From: Vesta saturnalis
Lineage: Eukaryota > Arthropoda > Insecta > Coleoptera > Lampyridae
Assembly: GCA_036346205.1 (NCBI GenBank)
Contig: JARFJB010001965.1
Span: 5,444,501 to 5,508,500 of the forward strand
Direction: 5' to 3'
Length of the DNA stretch: 64,000 nt
In this document: positions 11,641 through 22,639 of the stretch, piece by piece
Layout of the letters: each line of letters begins with the position of its first letter
Position numbering within the stretch: position 1 is the first letter of the stretch
Notes under the pieces: generated by a model
What the model was told of the DNA's origin: nothing
Seen by the model: the letters and a program-made list of their open reading frames with translations, nothing else
Databases searched by the model: none
Program-made: the position numbers and the translations under genes

Positions 11641-13502
11641 AAATGGAAAGTGCTGATATGGTTAATGTAGTAGTTTTTACCTCCTGAACCCGATGTTTTA
11701 ACGGATAACGATGAAGCTGATGACGAATATTTAGGAGAGGCTGGTGTAAAGGATGTCCCAGGAGCATTGGAAGTACGATTTAGAGGTACTGATGTTGAAG
11801 AAACGGATGATAGCAGCGGAGAAATAGTACTATAAAAGCGGATAAACAGATTGCTGGACCATCTAAGCCAATTGTTCGACAAAATATAGAATCTAGTCGT
11901 AAAGTAAAGAAAACTGTACACAAGCGCAGAAAACTGTAGTCAAAAAGAAGAAAACCATGTCAAAAAAGACAAGACTTATTGATTTGGAGCCTAAGTGGGA
12001 AAAATCCTCCTAAATTTTCTGATGACATCGAATCTGGCAATGTTGTAAAGAAATGTAAGAAAATTGATGAGGAATTACACAGTTTATCACCCACTGAATT
12101 ATTTGAAAAAATGTATGAATTTATTCAGACAGAAACAGTACGTTATGCACATGGCAAAGGAAATCTACAATATTCTGTAGAAATCGATGAACTCAAGATT
12201 TTTATTAGATTCCTAATTTTTTCCGGGTACCATGTTCTATCAAATGAGAAACTATATTGGAGTGTGGATGACGATGCAGGTATAAGTTTGGTAAAAGATG
12301 TATCTTCGAGGAATGCTTATACGAAACTTTATTTCATATATCCAACAATGAATGAGCAGGAATGATAGGTAGCTTCATTCCTATTATTTTTTATCTATTT
12401 TTCTAATTATATAATTTATTACAGATGTTTCAAGATTCGACCATTAATCGAAAAAATAATTTCAAAATTTCGGCAATTTGGTGCATTTTCGGAGCATCCA
12501 AACGTTGATGAAATGATCGTTAAATACTATGGCAGAAATAATTTGAAACATTTTATAAAATCAAAACCAATTAGATTTGGGTATAAATTATGGACATTGT
12601 GTGACTCTAGTATATTGTTATAACTTTTCACTGTGCACTGGCAAAGAAGTTACATCAGGAACTACTGAAACTTTGAGGTCCAGGGTTGTTAGAAACCTCC
12701 TTGCAATTGTGGAGAATCCCAAAGATCATGTCACATTTTTTGACAATTTTTTTACTGATAGAGATTTACTGGTTTATCTTAGACAAACTCTGGGATTTAG
12801 AGCTACAGGTTTGTTACTAGATATACTTATATGTTTGATTTTTACAATTATTATTTTACCTTTTAGGGACAATGCGAGAAAATAGAACAGATCAATGTCC
12901 ACTTATAAACACTAAATTATTAGACAAAGAACCTCGAGTAACTCTTGACTATCAATTTGATGAAAATTGTTAAAGCGCTTGTAATGAAATGGAAGGACAA
13001 CAACAGTATTATTTTGGGCACTAATTTTGATACACGAGCTATTAAATAATGTCATGAGGTGGCGCACAGAAAGTAAAAAGAAGGTTCCTATCCGACAACC
13101 TCATTATTTTAGAGCATATAATCGTTACATGGGTGGTGTTGACAAGTATGATTGCTACATTAGCAAATATGGGATAAAAGTCAGAGGAAAAAATTGGTAC
13201 TGACCTATTATTACGAGGATTATCGATATGCCATAGTAAATGTCTGGATTTTATACAGAAGGATGCATGGTTCAAACTCACTTTCTTGCTTAGAGTTTCG
13301 GAGAGCTGTTGCCACAACTTATTTGAAATTGAGTTATACTGATAACACAAAACACATCGCGTAGTTCCAGATGTTCGGTACAATGGTAAAGAACACTGGA
13401 TCAGAAAAAGGATCAACCAACGAAGATGTCAGCTAGCACTTTGTAGAAAGAAACCTCTAACGTATTGCGCTAAATGTGATGAACCATATCATACAAAGTA
13501 AA
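11641..13502 (+). pseudogene. piggyBac transposase pseudogene
   Basis: The parts run in the family order. An acidic N-terminus (11683-11835, with EADDEYLGEAG) comes first. The start of the catalytic domain at about 12090-12300 includes KIFIRFLIFSGYH and LYWSVDDD. RCFKIRPLIEKIISKF (12424 on) follows an apparent intron, about 12367-12423, ending TTACAG. Then come FFDNFFTDRDLLVYL (about 12738-12782; second catalytic aspartate block) and YNRYMGGVDKYDCYISKYGI (13120-13180; third block), and a cysteine-rich tail YCAKCDEPYH near 13475-13495. The first catalytic block reads NVDEMIVKYYGR. Multiple frameshifts and stops show it is dead. Confidence 0.85.
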
Positions 13503-13849
13503 GGTTATTCGTCACACTTTAGCCAAGTGTCCTATATATAGGACAGCCCATAAAAAAATTCTGTTGTGAAAGTTCTCATAGCAGTCCTTAACGGGCTGAA
13601 GGTCCAGTCATTCTTTACTAACGTTTCATTCCATAGTTGACTTTATACGTTTATCAAATTGTTATATTTATAGTAGGCATATGTTTGCGTTTTCAATTTT
13701 CATATTTCAAAAATTTGTTTCAGTCTCATTATTAGGTTGAAATGAATAATGGCGCAAGGAGTATGTGATTTGAAATACACAAACAAAAGACAACATAAAC
13801 TATCGAAGTTGACAGTAATAATAACAAGTTAATTAGTCTCTTGAAGATA

Positions 13850-13985
13850 AAAGATTTTATTACTATTGGGGACGATAACTGTTAAGTGTTATCGAAACGT
13901 TTAGATTTGTATAAACGTAAAAAACTAAAATAACCATTAAAAAACCCAAAAAGCTAAGTATTTTAAATATGTGTAAACAATGGTC
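13850..13985 (+). repeat. Dispersed repeat, inverted copy of 4340-4480
   Basis: It aligns with the minus strand of 4340-4480 over about 125 bases. Here the stem is GATAACTGTTAAGTGTTATC, directly followed by GAAACGTTTAG. See the partner entry for the comparison. Confidence 0.7.
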
Positions 13986-14619
13986 AAAGTTTATATTTTC
14001 ATATACATTTTTAATTTTTTTTAATCCTACCTTTTTGATGGGACATCACCTATATTGTTGATAATTTTGAATTGAAATTAAAGTTTTTTTTTTGCAGTTC
14101 ATTTTTCATACTTCTGTTGCGAAAACCAATGTCCATAAACGAGAGGTCTGAATAAAATAAGCCCTCGTTAGTCAATGTCGTACTACTCCCACGACAACGG
14201 ACAATCTTAAACGTACATCAAGCGTTTGATATCTTGTACTTTAAAAGAGCTACATCACGGATTATCAGATTAGTTGTGTATTAATTATAAATAATTTAAA
14301 AATACAGTTTTTTACGGTTTTTCGCAATTTGCAAGTAAACTAATTATTGGATTGTTAACCAGTGTGGCTCATTTTGTAAGTATTTTTATGCCTACAACTT
14401 GTTCCATTCCAAATCCCACAAAAAAACAGTAGGGGTGAAACACCATCATTGAGCCATCAAATTGAACCGTTCAAAAGCATATATTTATTGCTCAAGACTT
14501 CTTCAAGCTTCTAAATAGGTCGGCAAACTAACTTTCGCATTTTTCTGACAAACCACTCCTTATACTGGTCGAAATTAAAAATTGGGAAAAGTGCAAACAA
14601 GCAAAAGAGTTTATCCTTA

Positions 14620-14645
14620 GAACACACACACACACACACACACAC
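14620..14645. repeat. (CA)n microsatellite
   Basis: A run of about 13 CA units, short and uninterrupted. Confidence 0.9.
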
Positions 14646-14926
14646 TTTTGCGCCATATGCAAAAAAAAAAAATAAGAGAACAGTATTGTTAAAAGAACAG
14701 GCACGTAAATAAATAAAAAAACTTAACACACTATTATGTGCATTATTAGAGAATAAAATAACCAAACTATCTTAATAAAATACATGAACTTTCCATTACT
14801 GTATCAATTATCTTATTAAACAGTTAAAGTAGCGACACAAAAGAAAGAGGTTAAACACGCAATCAAACAAAAGTGATAAAAACTTGCATAACAATTAAGG
14901 AAAGCGGAAATAAACTTGAATGTGCA

Positions 14927-15346
14927 CTACTTAAAAGAAATGTCTTGACATTTACATACGAGTGCGTGTGAAATATTAACAATAAAAAATAATATCTTAC
15001 CTGTTACTTTTTTATTTATTACAAAATTCCTATTATCAGCAGATAATTCTACGTTTAAAATCATAAGGCCTTTATTTAAAATTCCAACGCCATAAACTCT
15101 TTTGTTTCCTGATAGAGTTTTCCAGTAGGAAATATTTTCTTCGATTCTAAGATCATTATCGTTATTGACTTTTGTTATGAAGAGTTCTATAAAAAGTCTC
15201 AAAATAAATGTTTTAAAAATTTTCTTATAACCTTCACGATTGGCGTATCCGGAATCGAACTGATAAGAGTGCCATATATTTTGGTTCTCGTAACAGTAAT
15301 ATAAATTAAAAATAGTAATTATTAACCATATTGCATTGTACATCAT
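14927..15346 (-). CDS. Hypothetical secreted protein exon(s)
   Basis: An open frame begins MMYNAIWLIITIFNLYYC, which looks like a signal peptide, followed by a polar region. I do not recognise the protein. A good splice donor, AACAG|GTAAGA, occurs on the minus strand at about 15000, so the frame after it is probably intronic and the gene continues further left. A possible 46-bp intron (GAAG|GTTATAAG...TTTATAG|AACTC, about 15222-15177) would keep the frame and remove a hydrophobic insert. The ORF sits about 260 bp downstream of the large secreted-protein exon on the same strand. It could be a second gene or a false positive; I found no matching downstream exon. Confidence 0.4.
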   Translation of the reverse strand: MMYNAIWLIITIFNLYYCYENQNIWHSYQFDSGYANREGYKKIFKTFILRLFIELFITKVNNDNDLRIEENISYWKTLSGNKRVYGVGILNKGLMILNVELSADNRNFVINKKVTGKILFFIVNISHALVCKCQDISFK

Positions 15347-15610
15347 TTTTGTGTAAAGGGAGAGAGACTAGTTTAGAAAAATTGATTTTGTTATTATCAT
15401 GCAACAGATGTCTAATATCAACAATTTTCATAGTATCAAATATGCAGTTATTTAAATAAATTTCACTTTCTCGAATTTTATTTAAAAAATTATAAATAAA
15501 TATAAAAATTATATACACTTACAATAAATTGTTAAAATTTATAAACAATTTGTCTAATTAAAAAACTATTTACAAGACAAAAAGGTTGTGAACGTGTGTC
15601 TTTGTCTTAA

Positions 15611-17872
15611 TTAAGGAACAGCTACTTCAATAAACTGCTGTGGATCTCCCGCTTTGGGTTGAAACCTCAAATTCACTCTTTTTCCTTTTTGATCATCAAT
15701 GTCTAAAAATGTATTCCAATCTAATAAATAATAAAAACCAGTTTTGGGACCTTCAGTTGGTGGTGGTACCGTCACTATAACTTCACTACCTGCAGATCCT
15801 CCAAAAGAGCCCTCCAAGTCCCTAATATTGACAGTTTCAGTTTCTGGTGCACTAGTAATTGTAGTAGTGGCTTGAGTTGTAGTTGTAGTTGAATTTTCTT
15901 GGCGCTTTACATCATTTTTACTTTCTCCAAGATCCTCATCTATAGGATTTGGTGCCCATGTGTGTTCATCTAAAGATAAAGGATCACCTTTTTGGAGACT
16001 TCCAACTAACTCTTTTAAATTAGCAATGTTCAATTGACTTAAATCTTCCTCACTTGCAGTTCCGTTCAACTTTTCCAATGTTTTTATAATCTCCATCAAC
16101 TGGTTCAACTTATCGAGTTCCTCTTGTGTTGCATAAGATGTTTCCATTGGGTTAAATACATGCGTGTTATCTTCTTTTTTACCTGATTCGGCAGGATAAG
16201 TTAAACTTTTCCGTGAAAATGTTTTTGTTTCGTCGTTATTAAATAATCCCAAATTCTGTGCTACATCTCTTAAAGAATCTGGAATAACGTCAAAGTTAAG
16301 ATAAGAAGAATCAGATAGTATTTCTTGTGGGTGTTGAATCTTTCTTTCACTTCTATTGCTTTTTGCATTTTTTCCAAGTCCAAACCGCCCTAAAAATTCC
16401 TCCATTTCTTCACTTGCTCCACTAATATCAGGTAATGGTTTGAACTGGAGGTACGACTCCGGGCGCACTTCTGCTGTTGCCGCTCTAATAAACGCTTCTT
16501 CTTTAATAATAGGTAAGGGTGGATTCGTATCTGCTAATAATCCAAAATTCATTAATAGTTCTTTCATTTCAGGGGTTAAAGTATCAGCAAAGTTAGATAT
16601 ATCCGGTACTACAGGTTTATCTGGGACGAATGCATCAACGTTTCCATAATTAATGTCAACATTATCGTCAGAACTAGGCAAATTAAAGAAATTGTATTTA
16701 ATGGGAATATTTGCAATATCAAGACCGTCTAACGTTGATTTTAATTCGTCAGGTAAATTAACATCCAATAGTAACGGTTTTGAAGTAGTGAAACGATGTG
16801 GTTTTGATGGTTTCGCTTCTGCTACCGTTTGATGTGTAAACCGTACCGGTTTTTGAGTTGTGAAATGAGCTGAATTAAGCGATGGTGATGCAAATGAGTT
16901 ATGTTTTAGCGCAATGGATTGCGATTCATCTGGGTATTTATGATTAGGATGGCGGGGTGGTTGTGGTGGTCGCCTCTTTTTAATTAAATTGTAGGTTTCG
17001 GTACTTGATGTTATGACGGTGGGTAAAAGCGGTGATTGTTGTGGTGGTCGTCTCTTTTTAATTAAATTGTTAGGTTCGGTACTTGATGTTGTTGTTATGA
17101 CGGTAGGCAAAAACGGTTTTTGGGTAGTACTTCCACTCCTGTATTTTGTTCTTTCAGTAGTTAGTTCGTTTAAAATATGTTTCACCGTCGCTGCAGTAAC
17201 CTGTCTGTGATTAGCTTTTTGTATGTTTGTGGTTAGTGGTTTTTGTGTATAATAAGGTAGCTTTGGGGTGAAATTGGTTATTAAATTCGGTTTAGTTTGA
17301 TTGATCTCACCTGGACTGGACTTAACTCTAGGGAGAGAAGCATTTTTTGGGAAAGGTTCTACGAATACTTCTCCTCGATAACCCCCCTCTTGCTTTAACT
17401 GTAGTGTTGGTCTTGTCACAGATTTTGGACTGGTTGGTTTGGAATCCCCTACAATTTGTGTAACGGGCGCTTTTGTATACAAATCTTGAATTTTTCCATC
17501 GTCATCTCGATTTGGTGTAAACGGCATAACCAACATAACAGCCTTCTGCTCTCTATCATTAGTCTTCTTTTGTTGTGTTACAGCTAGATCAGTTTTTGTT
17601 ATGTTTTCAATAATTTCTAAAATTTCTCCTCTAGTTAGTCTAGGAAGGGACGAATTTGATTTTAAGAGTAATTCAACCTGTCTTACAGTTTTGTCAATAT
17701 AATTTAAAGATTGTTGGAATTCTTCTTTATTATTTTTATTCAAAGCAGTTAATCCGTTTATGTCGTAAGGATTTGATCGTCGCTCTGACGGTGTCCTACT
17801 TTCTTGATTAATCGGAAGGCTTGCAACATGATAAACAGTTGTCATTACCACAGCAACGTAAAGTGTGTTTGC
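15611..17872 (-). CDS. Large secreted proline/threonine-rich protein, terminal exon (host gene)
   Basis: An uninterrupted frame of about 753 codons starts at a strong acceptor (TTTTTTTTTTGCAG|GCAAAC) and ends at a stop. The open frame extends 10 codons further (to 17902), but that part is the pyrimidine tract of an intron. The exon begins ANTLYVAVVMTTVYHVASLP, a signal-peptide hydrophobic core, so the protein is likely secreted. Features (from the 17902 numbering): several N-glycosylation sequons; a tandem duplication around residues 265-315 (LPTVIT..SSTE..NLIKKRRPPQ twice); three related modules with an F/L-G-L core at about 437-455, 494-509 and 537-553; a serine/threonine-rich stretch near 670; and a well-structured C-terminus GFYYLLDWNTFLDIDDQKGK... 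No enzyme motif is visible. It reads as an extracellular-matrix or cuticle-associated protein, but I cannot name it. It is the only clearly intact host-type coding exon here. Confidence 0.8.
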   Translation of the reverse strand, partial: ANTLYVAVVMTTVYHVASLPINQESRTPSERRSNPYDINGLTALNKNNKEEFQQSLNYIDKTVRQVELLLKSNSSLPRLTRGEILEIIENITKTDLAVTQQKKTNDREQKAVMLVMPFTPNRDDDGKIQDLYTKAPVTQIVGDSKPTSPKSVTRPTLQLKQEGGYRGEVFVEPFPKNASLPRVKSSPGEINQTKPNLITNFTPKLPYYTQKPLTTNIQKANHRQVTAATVKHILNELTTERTKYRSGSTTQKPFLPTVITTTSSTEPNNLIKKRRPPQQSPLLPTVITSSTETYNLIKKRRPPQPPRHPNHKYPDESQSIALKHNSFASPSLNSAHFTTQKPVRFTHQTVAEAKPSKPHRFTTSKPLLLDVNLPDELKSTLDGLDIANIPIKYNFFNLPSSDDNVDINYGNVDAFVPDKPVVPDISNFADTLTPEMKELLMNFGLLADTNPPLPIIKEEAFIRAATAEVRPESYLQFKPLPDISGASEEMEEFLGRFGLGKNAKSNRSERKIQHPQEILSDSSYLNFDVIPDSLRDVAQNLGLFNNDETKTFSRKSLTYPAESGKKEDNTHVFNPMETSYATQEELDKLNQLMEIIKTLEKLNGTASEEDLSQLNIANLKELVGSLQKGDPLSLDEHTWAPNPIDEDLGESKNDVKRQENSTTTTTQATTTITSAPETETVNIRDLEGSFGGSAGSEVIVTVPPPTEGPKTGFYYLLDWNTFLDIDDQKGKRVNLRFQPKAGDPQQFIEVAVP

Positions 17873-19640
17873 CTGCAAAAAAAAAACTGATTGTATTAAC
17901 ATGTAGGTCTAGGTTACAGAAAATTAAAAACTGAGTACACTTAATATAATTATTTTTGTTTCAATTCCATTGATTGTGTATTACTCACGCACTACTGATC
18001 TGTAATACCTATGATTTATTTTATTTTGACTTTCACTATATACCTACGCAAATTCACTTTCTCTTTCATCTTCAGTTATTCTAACAAAATGCTAATAATT
18101 TAAAAATACAAATATTACATTTACATTATTTTTTTGATGCACATTTAATATGTACATACTTAAAATCGCAACAGGTGTTTTTGAATCATGAAAGTAGTAA
18201 TTAAAGAAAGTTTAATTAATTAAATAGGTATGTTTATTTCTATCGTAATAATCAAATAAGTGTGGGATACAAAGTTCACTTGCAGTGTATGTAACAGGTT
18301 ACTTGAGGACAAATACTACTTTATAGCAAAAATGATGGGCGCCAATTACTTTTAAGAATGTTATTTTAGTTTCTACAAAACACTTTTTAAAAGAGTGCAT
18401 GTGCTTGTTAATTTTTCTTTTATTGTTGTGATTACACGCATATGAGTACCTGTATACCTTATAGGTCATCGAACTGTCAAGTAAAAAAATTGATTTAGCA
18501 ATGTATTTTTCTTCACTTCAATACACAAAGAATTAAACTTTTATTTTTTTACCAAATTAGTAAGACGAATGCTCAGAAATAAAAAAACATAACCTTCATT
18601 GCGACTTTTTAAACTCAATGCAAATAACTATTTGTATCACTAGGCTAGGAACGATAGTTTTGCGAATGTGAGCAGAATTACATGACAAGGCATTAGCCGA
18701 GGCCTGCAACAAGTTTTTTTTGTGCAGACGGTATTAATTCATTAAAATATGTTTGAAAATTTCTTTGATGACGAGATCACATTTTAAATTATGTTGGCAC
18801 ATAATTTGTCAAACGAGTTTAATATGTATGACAGCTGTAAATGTTCATGTATGAAAAATCAGTAGTGCCAAACTAATAATTTTACTTACGTTTTACCTAG
18901 GCCAGAAACAATTATTTAATGGATAATTTTGAGGATTAAAAAGTTAGAGTTTCCGGGCTGAAGCGCAAAAATACACTTTGTATTCTTTGTTTAAATTCAC
19001 CTTCTTCTTATTTAAATGCTTAAGCTGCCCGCTAATTTTATTGCAAAATCAAAATGTTTATTATCATTACATCAATAAGTATATTATTCATTATATTATT
19101 TTAACTTTACTCTTCACACTTCTCACATTCTTCTTACCAAATATCGTTTAATATTGCTTAACTTTCAATACTATTCCAGCCAAACACTTCTTGCATAACT
19201 TATTCCAACAAGCTCTATTGCAGCTTCATGCTTGCGTATAGTCACTGTCTGAACATCAAAAATTTAATCCGGTCAAAATAGACACTTCAAATTACTATTA
19301 ACTTGCATAGAGCTGACAATTGGTACAGGTCTTAAGTACACTATTACCAAGAATATATCAAAAATCCTGCGTATGCTAAAAAATTTATTAAAGATCAAAA
19401 AATCGTTTTTTTTTTGCATTTTAGGTAAGTGTTATCATAAACATAGGTTTTTCCTACCAATCACTATTCCTGAGATATCGCGACTGCAAAAGTTGAAGAA
19501 GTCATATCCTACATAATTTGCATACATTTTCGCACCAACTTGAGTTAGTGTGCTTGTCGGTTTTTTAACGTGGGTTCATGGTAGGAATACTCCATGATTT
19601 ATTATGATTTAGTTTTATTAGAAAATATTCTATTAATTAA
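17873..19640. other. Intron/upstream region of the secreted-protein gene
   Basis: TE-poor AT-rich sequence with no protein-like frame. It probably holds the first intron, 5' exon and promoter of the 15611-17872 gene. No core promoter element could be assigned with confidence. Confidence 0.4.
18594..18599 (-). other. Candidate first coding exon (ATGAAG) of the secreted-protein gene
   Basis: The minus strand reads ATGAAG|GTTATG. Splicing ATG AAG to the acceptor at 17872 gives MKANTLYVAVVMTTVYHVAS in frame, a canonical signal peptide. The donor (GTTATG) is weak, and a stronger donor (AAAAC|GTAAGT) lies near 18890, possibly a 5' UTR exon. This assignment is inference. Confidence 0.3.
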
Positions 19641-19649
19641 AAAATGGTA

Positions 19650-20207
19650 CTGTTGGTAATGGTCAAAGTGGAACGACTTATTGATTTCTGGAAAATTTTA
19701 GTCTGACTAATAATTTTCAAATGCTACTTCAGCAGTAATATCTGCTTCGGTTTCTTTTTCTTCTTCTTGCTGGATATTTGTAAATTATTCTAAGAACGAT
19801 ACATCAATTGTCTCATTGATATAAGATTCACCATCTGTTGCATTTGATACAACATTGGAGCAAGACAAATTGGTGAACAAAACAATCCGAATTTTTTACA
19901 GCCACAGTTTGCTCTACAACCCTTTTTTTAATTGCTAAAAGTGGTGTAAACAAGTTTTTCTGGAGCAGGTAGGAGTAAAGTTTGAATTGGCTCTAAAATA
20001 TTACCTATTAATTTTCACTTCCAGTCTTCTGGGTCCAGTTGATTGCTTAGCAATACTTGAATTTGGTAGTATACTCGATGTAAGTGTTGATAAGCAGAAG
20101 CATGTGTTTGAAGAATACTCTTTTATTGTTTCGTGTATTTTTTACAAAACTTAAATATCTATACTTGTCTATACAATCAATCTTTTTTTTTTTTTTGAAG
20201 CTCCATA
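19650..20207 (-). pseudogene. Repetitive arthropod cysteine-motif protein, C-terminal part (decayed)
   Basis: The minus strand reads HRVYYQIQ..L.NQLDPEDW (about 20090-20020), then ILEPIQTLLLPAPEKLVYTT (about 20000-19940), then KKGCRANCGCKKFGLFCSPIC (about 19925-19865). This order (H-LRVYYQVQ-W, PAPE.., then GC..NC.CKKAGL.CSP.C) is familiar from a multi-copy uncharacterised arthropod protein of probable transposon origin. The cysteine spacing C-X3-C-X-C-X5-C-X3-C is intact. Stops occur between the blocks. The upstream part of the same gene seems to lie at 22640-22830, on the far side of the inserted 20210-22637 element. Confidence 0.5.
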
Positions 20208-20209
20208 TA

Positions 20210-22637
20210 CATGTGTCCCAAATTCACTTCTCTATAAAGGGATCTCGGCTTCTGTTATACTTACAGCAAAGGTTAAGTGGGGAAAGTTTTAGAGGAAGCT
20301 TAGAGCATTCGATATCCGGTTTCAGATTTACGATCGGTCAATTGGTTTTGAAAATATCGGCGAAGAACCGGATTTCGTTTTTCGCCAGTAAATCCGAAAT
20401 GGTTAATTTGGCAGCTGTCACAATGTGAGATTATTCGGACAATTTTTTAAGACGAATAAGATGGCGTGTATGACATGCACAATCGTCTTTTGTTATCCCA
20501 CAATCTGCCTCAACTTTCATTTTTCTTATGGCTGCCATATTGGATTTTTCGATTTTTGGAAAGAGCGCAATATTTCCAGTTTAGTTATGTCTCACAAGTG
20601 CATAAAAGATTAGAGTTTCATCGAAATATCACACTTTCTAAAGTTAGGTCTTATTTATTATTATTAGTAGAGCATGATTTATTTGTCAGTAAAATTGGGT
20701 TTCATTTTTGCCATATAAGGTGGCTCTGACTTTGACGTTAAATAATTCAAAGTAGTGTGTTCATAAGTAGTACGCTTTTCTGTCATTAAAATCATAAACG
20801 TGACACACAAATTGTAAAAATGGCTGGTATTCCCTATTCAAATGTAGAAAAGTTTGGTATGTTAGCGCTTTACTTGCAGTCAAACAGAAACGCCGACATT
20901 ACCTCAGCGAGGTATTTGGAGATGTACCCCGAACGACGGCAGCCTCATAAAACCCACTTCAGAAAAATTGTAATTAATTTAATTAACTATGGGGCCTTCG
21001 AACAACCTAAAAGCGGATACAATATTGATAATGAAAATCGTGACAGAAACATTTTACAAGCTGTCAACGAAAACCCCAGTGCATCGGTAAGAACGGTAGA
21101 ACGGGAAATTCGTGTGTCAAAATCAACGGTACAAAGAGTGTTAAAAAAGAATAACTACTATCCATACAAACCCACAATAGTTCAAGGACTTAAGGAAACT
21201 GATTTTCCAAGACGAATGCGCTTCTGCGAGTGGTATACTAGAATGTGTAATGAAAATCCCGATTTTGTTAATCATGTCTTGTGGTCTGATGAGAGTAGGT
21301 TTACGAATTGTGGAGTTTTTAATAAGCACAACATTTATCATTGGGCTGTAGAAAACCCTCACGAAGTGGCAGAGAGACGTCTACAGACCAGATTTGGAAG
21401 TAACGTTTGGTGTGGGATTATTGGTAATTTAATCTAACTTACCTATTTTAATTGGGCTATGTATTATAAATTATTAATCATTGCAGGAAATCGACTTGTA
21501 GGACCATTTTTGTTTGACTATAACTTAAACGGGCAGAGGTACCTAGAGCTTTTGCGAAACCAGGTTGTGCCGGCTTTACGAGCTACTCTCACCGAAGATG
21601 AGTTCAGAAGAACCTGGTTTCAACAGGATGGATGTCCGGCACACAACACCATTCAAGTCAGGAACTTCTTAAGGGAGCGGTTTGAATTATTGCATTAAAT
21701 GGCCCAATATCTTGGCCTCCTAGATCCCCTGACCTTTCGCCCTTGGATTTCTACCTCTGGGGTCACACAAAGAATGAGGTCTACGAGTTTGATCCTCCTG
21801 CGACCATAGAAATCCTGAGACAGAGAGTTTTGGATACATTTAGAAATAGTGTTAACGGAAATACACTTGCTAGGGTTGTAGAAAACAGTCACCAATTGTC
21901 AAAAATGTCTCGATGTAAATGGACGTCATTTTGCAAATCTGTAAATTAATTGTAATTGTAATGTTATTGTAGGTTGTTCAAAGGTTCAAGCATTAATTAA
22001 ATTAGTGACGATTTTTCTGGCTTTATTTTTAACACACTCATAGCTGGGAATTTGTCCCAAAACATCTGTCTTGTTGAGAGGTCGTTATTTAATTTCATGT
22101 TTTATTGAAAATTCAAAGAATTTTATACATTATTTATTAATGTTATTTTGCGACAAATAAATCATGGCCTACTAATAATAAATAAGACCTAACTTTAGAA
22201 AGTGTGATATTTCGATGAAACTCTAATCTTTTATGCAGTTGTGAGACATCACTAAACTGGAAATATTGCGCTCCTTCAAAAAATCGAAAAATCCAATATG
22301 GCGGCAATAAGAAATATGAAAGTTGAGGCAGATTGTGGGATAACAAAAGATGATTGTGGCATGTCATACACGCCATCTTATTCGTCTTAAAAAAGTGTCC
22401 GAATAATCTCACATTGTGACAGCTGTGAAATTAACTATTTCGGATTTACTAGCGAAAAACGAAATCCGCCATTTTCGGTTTTTCGCCGATATTTTCAAAA
22501 CCAATTGACCGATCATAAATCTGAAACCGGATATCGAATGCTCTAAGCTTCCTCTAAAACTTTCCCCATTTAACCTTTGCCGTAAGTATAACAGAAGCCG
22601 AGATCCCTTTATTGAGAAGCAAATTTGGGACACATTG
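20210..22637 (+). mobile_element. IS630/Tc1/mariner element with ~480-bp inverted repeats
   Basis: 20210-20687 and 22152-22637 are inverted copies over about 480 bases, beginning CATGTGTCCCAAATT and CAATGTGTCCCAAATT. TA dinucleotides flank both ends (20208-20209 and 22638-22639). The element carries a nearly intact, intron-containing transposase. Such long inverted repeats are far beyond the ~30 bp of classical mariners. It shares its terminal word TGTCCCA with the elements at 40184-42501 and 52735-55063. Confidence 0.9.
20820..21949 (+). pseudogene. Mariner-like transposase with intron (one frameshift)
   Basis: The N-terminal half (20820-21423) has an HTH region (RYLEMYPERRQPHKTHFRK, then VRTVEREIRVSKSTVQRVLK) and the first catalytic aspartate in LWSDESRFTN. 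At G|GTAATTTAATC a 63-bp GT-AG intron (21424-21486) interrupts the gene, and removing it joins CGIIG to NRLVGPF in frame. The second aspartate is in WFQQDGCPAHN (about 21620). The third is in SWPPRSPDLSPLDFYLWG (21708-21762), giving a D,D,D-type core. A single shift near 21690 puts the third block in another frame; otherwise the protein is complete to the stop at 21949. It was active recently on an evolutionary scale. Confidence 0.85.
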
Positions 22638-22639
22638 TA

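Larger units (their letters stand above)
11217..13595 (+). mobile_element. Decayed piggyBac-family element
   Basis: The interior carries a piggyBac transposase pseudogene. A TTAA at 11213-11216 is followed by CCCGTTATAGCC, and the proposed right end is the reverse complement CCCGTTAAGG at about 13586-13595. The expected right TTAA is not visible immediately outside (CTGA instead), so the right boundary is tentative. A palindrome TGTCCTATATATAGGACA (13528-13545) lies about 50 bp inside the right end. The left counterpart appears as GTGTC-(AT)n-GAGGACAC at 11231-11308. Confidence 0.65.
13596..14926. other. Non-coding interval
   Basis: It contains the dispersed repeat at 13850-13985 and a short (CA)n at about 14620-14645. 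No other feature was recognised. Confidence 0.45.

Noticed and set aside
16356..17210. Plus-strand ORFs opposite the large secreted-protein exon
   Set aside because: Antisense shadows of a much longer, splice-bounded frame.
17873..17902. First ten codons (MLIQSVFFLQ) of the long minus-strand frame as the true protein start
   Set aside because: They coincide with a polypyrimidine tract and a TTTTTTTTGCAG acceptor, so the frame is probably intronic there.
20084..20729. Plus-strand ORFs in the left arm of the 20210-22637 element, and mirrored minus-strand ORFs at 22143-22795
   Set aside because: They lie in the two inverted-repeat arms, are near mirror images of one another, and have no protein similarity; most likely chance frames in repeat DNA.
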